29,360 nucleotides of DNA from Nothopassalora personata (GCA_033816765.1 JAVSIV010000060.1:1-29360), one strand, 5' to 3'; positions 1 through 9,188 are shown, numbered from the stretch's first letter. Notes: generated by a model from the letters alone, not told the origin. A program made the numbers and translations.

Positions 1-701
1 AAAACACCGTCGACTCTGCGTATGCAAATTCCAATAACTCTCCGCAATATCGTCCGCCCCAATCTTCGCCTCCGGTGGCGAGTCCTTCAACCACTCCTTC
101 GTACGTGGAATGTCAATAATTCCATCAATCACCGCATGTGCGACGTGGACGCCCTTGGAAGCAAACTCTTTCGCGATGGAGGTGGAGAGGGCTCGTAAAG
201 CGAATTTAGAGGATGCGAACGAGCTCATCAGAGCGTTGGCTTTGACGGACGCGGTGGCGCCGGTGAAGATGAGGGTTGGTGGGTACTGCGCCCCCTTGTC
301 CTCTGCATGCTTCAACAGTAATGGCAGTGCATTCTGCGAGAAGATAAATGCGCCTTTTACGGAGACTTCATGACCCTGTTGGAATTCTTCCACACTCTGT
401 TCCAGGATCCCTTTCCGGACGAAGTTGCCAGAGGCATTGAAGATTGCTGCCGCTGCTGGGGCATCGCCGTATTCTTGTCTTATTTTGGAGAAGGCGTTCT
501 TTACGGACTCCTCGGAGGAGACGTCGGTGCTGATTCCGATGGCTTTTCCGCCATTGCTGTTGATCTCTTGCGCGAGAGATTCGTAGTTCTCGGCGGAGCG
601 GGCAAGAAGCACGACTGGGTAGGATTTGGAGAAGCGCCGGGCTACTGCTGCGCCGGTTCCAGGACCGACGCCCGCGACTATGGCGATGCTTTGGTGGTCA
701 T
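1..701 (-). CDS. SDR-family NAD(P)-dependent oxidoreductase, 3' end beyond window, apparent 1-base frameshift near the start
   Basis: Reading leftward from the ATG at 701, the frame encodes a classical-size short-chain dehydrogenase with a Rossmann fold, expected to reduce or oxidise an alcohol/carbonyl substrate with NAD(P)H in the cytosol; the substrate cannot be told. The N-terminal nucleotide-binding glycine motif is GVGPGTG (residues 11-17 in the block-3 copy). An FNASG segment (residues 88-92) sits where SDRs have NNAG, followed by GATAS (148-152) and FASSK (162-166). The usual catalytic YxxxK is therefore FxxxK, as in an atypical SDR subgroup. The gene runs off the left edge after about 235 codons, close to normal SDR length. 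Relative to block 3, one G is missing near 686-688, which shifts the frame after five codons and gives an early stop. The rest of the frame is intact and not RIP-mutated, so a consensus error is more likely than real decay. Confidence 0.85.
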
Positions 702-1032
702 GGTTGTTGTTACGGGTGTGAGGTGGAGGGAGAGTTGGGTTATGCGGGGATGAGTGGTGGAAGACAGGTTGATGGTGGGTGTGGTGGAGATATTGGGGTG
801 GTATGAGGGAGAGGTTGAGTACGAGGTGACTTGCCTATAAGAATGTAAAGCTGTGGTGGAGCTCGATGAGATGAGGTCACTGCTACCCCGGTTGAAGGAT
901 CGGACCATTAGTCTTTCCGTGACGGACAGGTTTCGATGTTGTTCACACGGTCGAGGGCGACGACGCTGAGTTCAATTGCTTTGTGCTTTGCTACCCGTAT
1001 CTATAACGTTCTCACGCAACGCCACACAGCAA
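702..1032. other. intergenic region between the NTF2-like gene and the SDR gene
   Basis: This 331-bp stretch lies between the end of the upstream minus-strand gene and the SDR start codon and should hold the SDR promoter and 5' leader. On the minus strand the part just upstream of the SDR start is rich in C, A and T (CACC, ATCC, TCAA runs), a pyrimidine-rich leader common in filamentous fungi. No coding signal or clear TATA box was seen. It is repeated at 15620-15950. Confidence 0.4.
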
Positions 1033-1686
1033 CTATGAAGATGAGGCACCCTGGCCGCCCGAACCATTCGCGAGCCTTCCACCAGGGCAGTACGTGCTAA
1101 TCTGGAACGTGTCCACAGCCCAAGCAATGCTGTTGAACTCGAACAGGGACTTGTAAATCTGGCCGTTTCTATCTAAGTACAGCTTTTGGATGCCACTGAC
1201 CGGGTATCGCCCACTGCCAACGACAGTCAATTCCCACGACCAGATAATGACCGTGCCTGCGCAAAGGATTTCCTTCGTCTTGAGGCCATCGTATGGCGGT
1301 GGCTTGAAAGTGTTGGCTCGCTGGATGTTGCTGATCCACTCTGTGCGGTTATTGGACTCTGGTGTGCCGTCGAGCTGCGAGAGGAGATTAGCACCGAGTC
1401 GATCCGTCTTGGGGAAGCAGCGTACAGGTTCACCGAGTAGCGAGCGAACAGACTCGCTGAAGTCTTGGTAGTTGGGTGCAATGATCTGTTGGGCGAGCTG
1501 GTATGGCGTCTTGCCGTTGTATGAGTCGTTGCGGAGGATTGATGCATATTTGTCGATGATCACGCCGGCGTTCTGGCAGGCTTGCTGATCACGACCACCG
1601 CCGTGGTCGACGCCACCGTACCTGGGAGGTGAGAGTGATGTTGCTGCAGCGAGAGCGCCGAGGGAGAGCGTGAGGAGGAACTTCAT
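1033..1686 (-). CDS. secreted NTF2-like (SnoaL-type) fungal protein, 217 aa
   Basis: The predicted protein starts with a signal peptide (MKFLLTLSLGALAAATS; cleavage probably after about residue 16) and is then a single small domain. Four cysteines (37, 90, 142, 200) could form two disulfides. N-glycosylation sequons are at N53 (NDS), N113 (NRT) and N207 (NGS). The alternating helix/strand pattern, the aromatic-rich strand IIWSWELTVVGSGRYPVSG and the late YKSLFEFNSIAW segment resemble the secreted NTF2-like proteins common in Pezizomycotina; this is a fold guess, not a recognised named gene. The protein ends in a Gly/Ser-rich tail. No intron is needed. The frame is complete in this copy, whereas the block-3 copy carries one extra G and loses the last ~40 residues. 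CA/TG dinucleotides are abundant, so the gene is not RIP-mutated. The substrate or role is unknown; a secreted effector or small enzyme is possible. Confidence 0.75.
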   Translation of the reverse strand: MKFLLTLSLGALAAATSLSPPRYGGVDHGGGRDQQACQNAGVIIDKYASILRNDSYNGKTPYQLAQQIIAPNYQDFSESVRSLLGEPVRCFPKTDRLGANLLSQLDGTPESNNRTEWISNIQRANTFKPPPYDGLKTKEILCAGTVIIWSWELTVVGSGRYPVSGIQKLYLDRNGQIYKSLFEFNSIAWAVDTFQISTYCPGGRLANGSGGQGASSS

Positions 1687-1939
1687 GGTATGGATCTTAT
1701 GATCTCAGCTGCGGACGAAATTGGTCGCGGAGAGATGATATCGACAACATGAAGGCGGAAGAATGGCTGCACCTCTTATATTCCATCTTCTGGGCGGCAG
1801 CTCGTGCCATGTGAGGACACTGCACCGCATCATGGCAACAAAATTTCGTCGCCATCTCAAAGCTTCGAGGCTGACTTGACGAGCTTGAATTAATAGAGTT
1901 GCTACATGAAACTCGGAAGCGGATGAAGCGCAATTTAAC
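1687..1939. promoter_or_regulatory. upstream region of the NTF2-like gene, ending at the TA of a transposon
   Basis: About 250 bp of ordinary, non-RIP sequence separates the NTF2-like start codon from the left terminal inverted repeat of the 4.37-kb element at 1940. It should contain the gene's promoter. A transposon end therefore lies within 260 bp of the start codon and may have replaced distal promoter sequence. No specific box could be assigned. Confidence 0.35.
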
Positions 1940-1966
1940 TATTCGAGTGAGCAAAAGGTCGGGACT
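1940..1966 (+). repeat. left terminal inverted repeat of the 4.37-kb element
   Basis: The sequence starts TATTCGAGTGAGC and ends GTCGGGACT, matching the reverse complement of 6280-6307 with two substitutions. This copy has two Gs where the block-3 copy (16858-16885) has three. The leading TA is the likely target-site duplication. Confidence 0.6.
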
Positions 1967-2184
1967 GCGGGGATTCGGACCTACCCAGTTAGTTAGCAAA
2001 TCGATCTTGAGCCTCCATACCTTATTATCGTTGTATCTCTTCATTTTGAAGCCTTAGTACCACCAGTTTTGCCAGAAATAAGGTGTTGTTGCTCGCTCTA
2101 TCCAGCGCACTCGTTGTCTACGTGTCCGGAGCCTTCGCCGTCGTTGCGCGACCCCCTATAGCGCCATTATCCGTCCAAGATCAG

Positions 2185-3183
2185 AACCTTATTTAATAGT
2201 GTCTCGAAGACGATTAGGCTAGACCTGCAGTAGTTCAGTTGTTGTTAGCAGATAACAGGGGGTCGCGCAGTGCTATCTAGTTGCGAATCAAGCGCTTTAA
2301 AGAGACTAGAACAGTATAGCTAGCTAAGGGCGGTAGACCACGGTTAATCGAACCATATATACGCGACTGGTTACTAGATCTAGTCGTAGAAAAGAGCACA
2401 TATTAGGCCGAGGAATTGGTTGTACTTCTTACACGCTGAATTCGGTGTTCTCGTGTCGAAATAGACTATAAGTCGACTACTAGGCAGTAAGGACTTTACG
2501 AAGAAGAAGATCTTACGCATTACGGAGTAGCGTAACCCTATGGTGAGGGCGATGTTCGAAGGCCTGTTACAGCAACATAAGGAGGACTAATTGGTGTATA
2601 TCGATAAGACATACTATAGTAATAAGCTAGCCTATCGGACACGTAGTTAGAGTCCTCGAGGCATGCCGGTATACGATCCTTAACACCTTTACTACAGCGA
2701 GCGATTTACCGTGTTGCCGGTATATAGTGTTAAGGGATATCTAGCGAATCCGCTAATTAAGCCTAGTAGCGTAAAGAAGGTAGATTTCATCGAATAGTTA
2801 ATGCTATACGTGCTACCGTAGTGTAGCCGCTACCCTACGCCACGGTTAGTCATTGTTATAGACAACTGCGTAACATACGATCGTGTCGATATCGAAGCTA
2901 TATGTTAAGAGGCTAGCGTAAGGATACTGTTTCTACCGCCGTACTTACCGGATTATAATCTAATTAAGAAGACGTTTCGCTTACTAAAAAGGTGGATTAG
3001 GCAGCATGCTTATATAATGCCGGAGTATAGTGAACATAACTAGTAGGCTAAGTTCAAGGTGTTTCTTAAGGCGGCCTATAAAGACTAGTCGCACGGCATC
3101 GACTATAGCGCGATCTTTCGCAGTTGTTACGTTCTTAAGGAGGGCTATACGGTCGATCGGCGCTTTTAACGATAGATTTGTAA
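2185..3183 (+). pseudogene. DDE transposase, Tc1/mariner-like (DDE_3 type), RIP-inactivated
   Basis: In the better-preserved block-3 copy (17105-18103) the frame gives about 333 codons, normal for this family. An N-terminal helix-turn-helix stretch leads into the GRPRLI motif, then a second winged-helix segment (FLHAEFGVLVSK, followed by TISRLL), then the catalytic core. Core motifs seen are YIDKT (first Asp), VIVIDNC (second Asp) and LPPYLPDYNLIKKTF, the LPPYSPDxNPIEExF box with its third acidic residue now Lys. More than ten in-frame TAG/TAA codons sit where Gln or Trp is expected. The changes are TpG-to-TpA or CpA-to-TpA, i.e. RIP. This copy also carries two one-base differences from block 3 (extra T near 2419, missing C near 3158) that break the frame further. 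The product would have cut and joined the element's own ends in the nucleus; it is now dead. Confidence 0.8.
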
Positions 3184-3944
3184 TGAATAAGGTAGAAGTT
3201 AATACGGTAAATCTAGCGTAAGTTGTATTAAGTTAGTTAGAGTTGTAGTAGCCGCGATATTAACCTTACTATCGCTAGTACTTTATCTAAAGCTACAGTT
3301 ACGGCTTGCCCCGGCTAGCGCGCTTTACGGCGATCCGCTAGGCTTCGCGCAACACACGAAGGTGTTGTAACGACATATGTATTCATTTTAAACGCGCAAT
3401 CATCTTAAATATGTCGTCGGTAAATTATAAAAAAACCGCTTGTTTATATCTACTATAGTTATGTTAATCTCGAATCGTCTTATAAAAAGTTATGCCCTAA
3501 AGCCGTACCTTAGTCGTAGTTCGAGCTAGAGTTGAAGTTACAAGCTTACTAGCTAGGGTCTAAAACAATAGATTTTAAGAACTCGACAACTATAGTAGCT
3601 ACGAACGTAATTATTTTTTTATTTTATACGCACTACACTTAATCGATGCGTGAAACGTATTTCATAATAAAGAGTTGTGTTGTGCGGTGCTAGTGTAGCT
3701 ACGAAGATGCAAAAAGCCGGCTTCGCGCTAGTGTCGGGCTTACCCGTTAGGGTCTAGATAGGTCTTAGCTCCCTAGTTAATGCCTCGAGGCTACGCTTAT
3801 AACACTATAGCTAGCCTACCCTATGAGAATAACATAACTATAACCACTGGAGAAATATACATTGTATGCTCACTATATATTTCGATACCGCTAAAGAAGC
3901 TCGTATTGTCCGTTTGTTTATATGATTTTTTTCTATGTCGTAGT
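3184..3944. other. RIP-mutated region between the two convergent ORFs
   Basis: About 760 bp of AT-rich DNA with very little CA/TG, lying between the 3' ends of the transposase and the unknown ORF. Short A- and T-runs (3426-3434, 3613-3620, 3925-3932) could once have served as 3' ends. No coding frame with a consistent Gln/Trp-to-stop pattern was found. It recurs at 18104-18865. Confidence 0.4.
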
Positions 3945-6190
3945 AATGCGAGAAACATCTTAAATCTAGCAAGCCGTAACGCTACCTCATGACCCTACAA
4001 TAGCGTACCCTTAACTTACAAATAGGCCGTCGTTACTGCTTATTAACTAAGCGATATCCCTAGCACCTTTAGTAGCGATATATCGCGGCAACTGCTTATA
4101 GATTACGTCTCTTATACCCTTCTGTTTAATAAGCTTTACTAACTTACTATCCGCTCTCTTTCTTTAGTATTAAGAGGGTGTAGAACTCCTTAAATAGCTT
4201 CTCCTTTATAGTAAGGATTGCCGGAGCTATATTACTGTTACGTTTAGCTATTCTAGTTTATAGAAAGAGCGCACTTCTTAGCGTGTTTCTATGTTGATGC
4301 CCTAAGGCGGCGGAGACGATTTATCGTATCGTTATTAAGTTAGATAAGGAGTCAGATAGTTAGTTAGATAAGCTAGTAACGTTACTAAGGGTAATTAAGG
4401 TAGCTAGCTACTATAATATTACGGTATCATAGGCGGATACTAATAGCTATAATATAGTAGTACCGGAGGTACTGCGGACGGCGTAGATGCTACAATAGGT
4501 TCACTACCTACTATCGACGGTGTTAGCGTGTCGTTAGGTGAGTTATTCTTACTTCTCCTTAGTATAGAAGTCTTATACATGCCTCTAACTTTAACTGCAA
4601 TATTAGAAGGCATTATAGATAGTAGAACCTTAGCTACGCCGTCCTTACTAGATTCACGTGCTACCTTAATGCGTCTATACTATTCTTGCATGTGACCGCC
4701 TTTAATAGCATAGTGCTTACCTTCCTTAATAAGATAGCCTATTAGACCAGTGCCCTTAGACTTCTTATTATTGTACTACTTGTCTTCGTAGCGATGCATA
4801 ACTAGGAGCTTCTAATAGTCCTTACGTGTTATTAGTGTCTTGTCGAACGCGTTAATAATAGCTATGTTAGCCTTCGTAGTTTGCTTCTTATTTAGCTGCT
4901 TCGTAGTAGGCTCCGGTTATAAGGACTCTTCGAATGTCTCTTACGGTAACAGCGGTAGCGACGAGCCTAGTACAGTAGGTACGTTAGTCTATTTCTTAGT
5001 AATATAGAGTGTTATAGAACGCTTTATGTTCTACTATAACTTAAGGAAGGGTTCTACATTAATCGTGAAGTTAATAGACTTAGTAAGTTTAAACTAGTTA
5101 GTATCTACTACGTAGCCGTGCTTCTTAGCCTTAAGTAACGCTAGCCTTAATAACATGAAGTATTACATGCCCTTAGAGTCTACGTATACCTTCGCTTAAT
5201 GCTCTAACTTCCTTATAAGCCTAGTAATAGCACTAATATCGCTATAGTAGATGCTACTAATGGGGGAAGTTCCTTCTTATTAACACAACTGTTAACTTAA
5301 CACGGACTAGATCTAATTACGGCGTTAATGGAGCTAGCGTTGCTAAGGGTCGTAGCGTTACTAAAGGCCGAGTAGCGATTAAGGGTGCGGGTGTTACCGT
5401 AATAGACTTAGCTCTAGTTAATGAAATAATAGGTTCTTTCGGCGGCGATGGTAGACGCATTTCTTAACCGTTTAACTTGCTTCTTAATAGGGCGACATAC
5501 TGCGATTGTGTAGATGATACCTATGTTTTTCTAGACTTCTTAGGCTTCTTAGTTAATAGTTCCTTACTAGGTAGAGCTAGCCTCTTTTCCGCTGTTAGAG
5601 GGGTCGGTTATTAAGGCTTAATCGACGTAGTAACAACTAGCTGCTTACTAAGCTTCAACTTCACCGGCTTCGCGCTACTAGCCACGGGTGTCGCGTATGC
5701 CTCAGAGCCTGATTTAGCCGTGTTTTTCGCTAGTTCTAATACACCCTGCCTAAGCTAAGTCTCTGCTAGGGCAGCCATTCTTCGAGTATGCATTCTACGC
5801 TAATAATCCTTATCTAAATCGTCGCTCGTGTCGTCCTTAAGCCAGCGCAACTGGTTACGTTGTAATGCGTCTTCTACAGGATCGTAGGACTGCCTAGGAG
5901 TAGGTAGTTCTTAATTAGACTCTAATAGCTCTTCCTCGTACTTAAACTATGTCTCCGGAGGCAGCGGGTGGCAGCGAGAAGTCGCACAACTGTGTGTTCG
6001 TGAAGCCCTGAGTCTCGGCGATAGTGCGTGTTGCGTAGCCAGGAGGCAATGGAGGTAGTGAGGAACGGGTAAGATCGTGTATCTTCGAGGTATGCGCCGG
6101 GGGTGTTAGTGGGCTGAAATCTGGACCTTTTGGACTACTTTTTCTTTCTGTGGCCTTAGACAACGTAGTACAATCGGAATATGTAGTCAT
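3945..6190 (-). pseudogene. unrecognised ~750-codon ORF of the TIR element, RIP-mutated except for its first 80 codons
   Basis: Reading leftward from the ATG at 6190, one frame can be followed for about 2.2 kb with only TAG/TAA codons at likely Gln positions. The first ~80 codons are clean: Ser/Thr/Pro-rich (SSLPPLPPGYAT, SLPP) with many CA and TG. From about 5950 every likely CAG/CAA is TAG/TAA. The middle is rich in Lys, Arg and Pro with no transmembrane segment. The C-terminal third has a compact segment (EVRSFYN...IAKRNSNIAP...KEKLFKEFYTLL, then KLIKQKGIRDVIYKQLPRY) that looks like a folded helical domain. I do not recognise a family. Its convergent placement opposite the transposase inside the TIRs suggests an accessory transposon protein or captured gene. 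One-base differences in this copy (5265, 5280, 5962) are absent from the other two copies and are probably consensus errors. The 3' end is approximate. Confidence 0.5.
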
Positions 6191-6279
6191 TTGTGTGTGT
6201 AGAGGTCGTTATTGTGGTGCGCTATGTGTAGGAAGTTTCTATGTAATTACGCTGAGACATGGGTTACCCTACATGGAGG

Positions 6280-6307
6280 AGTCCCGACCCTTTTGCTCGC
6301 TTGAATA
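6280..6307 (-). repeat. right terminal inverted repeat of the 4.37-kb element
   Basis: Starts AGTCCCGACCCTTTTGCTCG and ends TTGAATA; it is the inverted partner of 1940-1966, with the terminal TA adjoining GGGACC of the flank. The T-run is part of the repeat. Confidence 0.6.
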
Positions 6308-6760
6308 GGGACCGAGCAGCATGAAGCGCCGAGAGTGACAGCACGCCGAAGAAGCTCAACGACAAGCTCAATGCCAAGAGTTGGACTAATTGGCTTCACA
6401 GCGCCAGGCTGTAAGAGACCGCTGGCGGCTTCATTGATGATAACGAGTTTTAGCGGATCGCGCAACCCTCTGCTGCACTGTCCCATCACCAAATCCATCG
6501 ACAATGATCATGAAATCCTAACCTTTCATCTGTGGATCACAAATTTGGTATTTTAGAATAGTTTCAACGGCGGCCGTTGGCACTAAAGTCCGGTGTTCGA
6601 CAGCAAGTTGCCACGGAGTCCAGAGTGCTGATTACGGTCTGCCATTTGTTGTGAATCAGGTGACCAAGGTCTATGTTAGTCAGGACTTGGCACACACACA
6701 CTATATCACACTGTTTTCTGTAGCTAGATAGTCTCACACCTTGTGGCAATTCATAAGGGT
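6308..6760. other. non-RIP flank between the TIR element and the copia element
   Basis: About 450 bp with normal CA/TG content between two RIP-mutated transposons, so probably ordinary low-copy genomic DNA. A short CA-repeat (CACACACACAC) lies near 6690-6700. The minus-strand frames seen here are not conserved between copies: a one-base difference near 6419 breaks one and another near 6607 breaks the other. No gene is called. Copies at 12781-13235 (inverted) and 21227-21680. Confidence 0.4.
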
Positions 6761-7602
6761 TACTAATCTACCCTATCGTTTCAATCTAGAAGCTTATACT
6801 CGTTAAATACCTATCTACAATAGGTTATAAGCCCGGGTGCTCCTCTGCCTATCCAATTTGAAACCTGAATCGTTATCGAAGCTCCATTAAGGATTAGCTT
6901 GCCTTGCTAGCGGACTCGTATTTGTTTCACGGACAACGGACAACTACCTAATCGATTTAAGAACTACTATAGGAGATCGGCACTAAGCACTAGTACTGTG
7001 GTACAGCATCTAAAAGAGCTAGACTAGGTATAGAGTTTAGAAACAACACCTCTAGCAACCTAGTAAGATCCGCTAAGGACAACTAGGTACTTAGGAAAGG
7101 CGTGTAGTTCTAGGCATAGAAATCTATACTAATTAGCGTACTGCTAGAGAAGGATCTAGTTAGATACGTGATCCATAATCTAGACTAGGTTGACCTAAAG
7201 TACGCTCTAAATAGGGTAGCTTATAATCAACCCTAAGATGTAACTAAGAATGTCTAAGATAAGACTGCCTAGAATAAAGCCCCTTAGGACATCACTAGTA
7301 GTGTAGGATACAAAGCTACCTATAAGCGATAGAAGAAAGAGGACATATAAGTATATAGCATTATCATAGCTAGATTGGATTCTACCCTAAGGCTAAACTT
7401 TAGAGATGTAGACAAGTTAGCTAAGGAATTGTATGATTTGATTAAGGCAATATATAAGCTAGTTATTACAATTGATCTATATAATACTCTAAAGGCAGTT
7501 AGGCACATTAAACTAGATGCTGCAAGACCTAATACATTAAAGTACTATAAAGACTTTTAAGCATAGGTAAATAATAACAAGACTACTATAGAGCAATTCA
7601 TT
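6761..7602 (+). mobile_element. copia element fragment: 5' region and part of gag, cut by rearrangement junction
   Basis: RIP-mutated DNA starts near 6761. A possible LTR/leader edge lies near 6822, where TACAATA is followed by GGTTATAAGCCCGGG, a plausible primer-binding-type region; neither could be confirmed. The gag frame is readable from about 7018 (ARLGIEF, VLLEKDLVRYVIHNLD) through DSTLRLNFRDVDKLAKELYD and IKLDAARPNTLKYYKDF, with TAG/TAA at expected Gln/Trp positions. It stops at 7602, where the sequence jumps to the inverted far end of the same element. Confidence 0.75.
7600..7602. other. rearrangement junction J1 (forward c joined to inverted d)
   Basis: Left of the junction the sequence follows block 3 to GAGCAATTCATT (22510-22521). 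Right of it, it follows the reverse complement of 26861 downward. The two parents share ATT at the switch point, a 3-bp microhomology. The first inverted bases are the TTGGA target duplication of the 192-bp LTR-like element. Confidence 0.85.
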
Positions 7603-7605
7603 GGA

Positions 7606-7796
7606 TGTCACCGTACCGGCGCCCATCATTCGCTTGGACCCGCGCGCACGTGCGTGGATCCCGCGCGCGCCGCTGACTAAGCCGGCCGAGGGCTTGGCGC
7701 GTGTATATCTACCTCGCGCCCTCCGCGCCTCTCTTAGATAGACCGTCTATTCGACTTGTACCTTATCCGACCACGTGCTTGCACCTGCTTGTGACA
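7606..7796 (-). mobile_element. 192-bp GC-rich LTR-like insertion (block-2 copy)
   Basis: Bounded by TGTCAC and GTGACA and flanked by TTGGA on both sides (7601-7605 and 7797-7801). Very rich in CG and CGCG, with no RIP, unlike the copia around it. It interrupts the RNase H region. One G shorter than the copy at 26664-26855 (GGCC against GGGCC). Confidence 0.65.
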
Positions 7797-9188
7797 TTGG
7801 ATCTCTAGAGAAATTAGAGTCTATGTAGATCTCTAGCTTTAGGGATTGTATTTTCTAAAGATTAGGCACTTATTAATTGTTCTAGCAATGTATCTCTAAA
7901 CATGCTTTACTGCAGCAATATGTTCTACTAAAGGATTAGCTAAGAATTTGGCTAAGTGGTTTATTACATAGGAGATATCTAGCCTAGTCTAGTTAGCCAG
8001 GTACTAGAGTTCCCTAATTAATGTGTTAAATAGATTATAATCCTATATGTTGCATTGCTCTTTATGAGTTTTATACAGGCGGTTAAGGGGATACTTAACA
8101 CTTTTAGCTAAGTCTAGGCTATGTTTCTAAAGTTTCTCTAAAGCATAGTGCTTTTAGGAGACATAGACATCTCCATTCTTTTTACTCTTTAGTTGTATGT
8201 CTAGGAAAAGGTTAGTGTTAACAGTTTTAATAGAGTACTTCTTCTTTAGTCTAGCAGTGAACTTGTTAATCTTCTAATTACTGTCGCTAAAGATCTAAAA
8301 GTTATCTACATACAGGAGAACTAAAAAATTCTCCCCCTAAAAAAGACATACATTAGAATTAAGTCTCTTTAGGCCTAATTCTTCTAGAGCTTCCTTAGCG
8401 TCATAGTACTAGAGGTTTGCAGCTTGTTTCAATCCATATAGTCCCTTCTTAATTTCTAGGACTTTATTAAATAGATCTTTCTTAATAAGTTCTACCCCTT
8501 CTAGTAGTTTAATGTATAAAGGTCTATTAATGTTAGGGTTTATAAATGCTATTTTAACATTAATCTGTCTCCTCTTCTAGCCTAGAACTATATATAGGGC
8601 TAGGAGAATCCTACTTGTTAGTAGCCTTAGGGTTAGAGCAAAGGTTTTAACATAGTCTGTCCCTTGCTTTTAAGTAAACCCCTTTACTACCCATCTAGCT
8701 CTACGCTTCTTAATGGACCTATTAGGAAGATACTTATAGTGTAGGACCCATTTTCCTATAAGCAGTTTCCTACCCTTAGGGACTTTCTATAATAGGATCT
8801 ATGCAACATATTCTATGTCTTCTAAGGAGTTGAATTCCTTTCTAATTGCCCTAATGTATTCAGCTCTATTAGGTCTGTTTAATGCTTCAGTTAGGGTGGT
8901 AGGATCTGTAAGCTTCTCCTTCTTTACATTATCTATAGCTATTACAGCGAATACTTTCTTAAGTTTACTATAATCATAATGGGATCTATTCTATCTTAAA
9001 CTTCTCCTAGTTAGCTTAGGATAGACCTTGGCTTGTTTAGTCTTTATAGGCTTATAAGTCCCATCTCTCTTCCTCTTACTAATGTGTAGGGTAGGGTAGA
9101 ATAGTGTCATAGCCTAATTAGGGTCTTCTTACATAGCTAGGGCTATGTCTTCTTAGTGTGGCTCTTTAGACTATAAAGTCTAAGGCTT

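Larger units (their letters stand above)
1940..6307. mobile_element. 4.37-kb TIR DNA transposon with TA ends, Tc1/mariner-like, two convergent degenerate ORFs (block 1)
   Basis: Near-perfect 28-bp inverted repeats lie at 1940-1966 (one G missing in this copy) and 6280-6307. They share the core GAGCAAAAGGGTCGGGACT and differ at two positions. The outermost bases are TA on both sides, fitting the TA target-site duplication of the Tc1/mariner superfamily. Inside are a plus-strand DDE transposase pseudogene (2185-3183) and a minus-strand unknown pseudogene (about 3945-6190) that converge. The core from about 2200 to 5945 is strongly RIP-mutated, but the first ~250 and last ~360 bp keep normal CA/TG. 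Most Tc1/mariner elements are 1.3-2.8 kb with one gene, so the size and second ORF are unusual. An alternative is that the TIRs belong to a different element into which the core was nested. Copies: partial inverted at 13236-15246, complete at 16858-21226. Confidence 0.6.
328..7602 (+). repeat. block 1: forward copy of unit segment a-c
   Basis: Nearly identical to 15246-22521 over its whole length, with a constant offset of 14,918-14,920 bases. Roughly twenty differences were noticed, almost all one-base length changes in short homopolymers. To its left (1-327) the SDR gene continues naturally, so this edge is the ancestral one for the SDR gene. Confidence 0.9.

Noticed and set aside
370..753. 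Plus-strand open frame of 127 codons (also 15288-15671) and another at 110-373
   Set aside because: They are antisense to the SDR gene, whose minus-strand frame has recognisable Rossmann motifs. The plus frames have no family features.
1186..1547. Several open frames of 80-110 codons on both strands over the NTF2-like gene (and 16105-16466)
   Set aside because: They are shadows of the secreted-protein frame, which has a signal peptide and conserved-looking domain.
1950..2030. Minus-strand tRNA-like sequence with a B-box-like GGTCCGAATCC and a T-run after it
   Set aside because: No acceptor stem or T-stem pairing could be formed, and the GTCCCGACC-TTTT part is the transposon's terminal inverted repeat, found again at the other end of the element.
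3360..3740. Repeated GGCTTCGCGC words as possible TIRs of a smaller element (3342, 3719, 5668)
   Set aside because: The matches are only about 10 bp, not consistently inverted and without target duplications.
5248..5466. Open frame over the TIR element (intact at 20169-20387 plus and 14075-14293 minus)
   Set aside because: It is antisense to the unknown ORF; the Ala/Gly/Val-rich translation reflects the complementary codons.
6247..6504. Minus-strand open frame of 85 codons
   Set aside because: The frame depends on an extra C near 6419 found only in this copy; the other two copies break it.
6564..6749. Minus-strand open frame of 61 codons
   Set aside because: A one-base difference near 6607 disrupts it in the other two copies; no motif recognised.
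7206..7212. CCCTAA words as possible telomere repeats, here and elsewhere in copia
   Set aside because: They are isolated, never tandem, and explained by CCCTAG/CCCTAA produced by RIP of copia codons.
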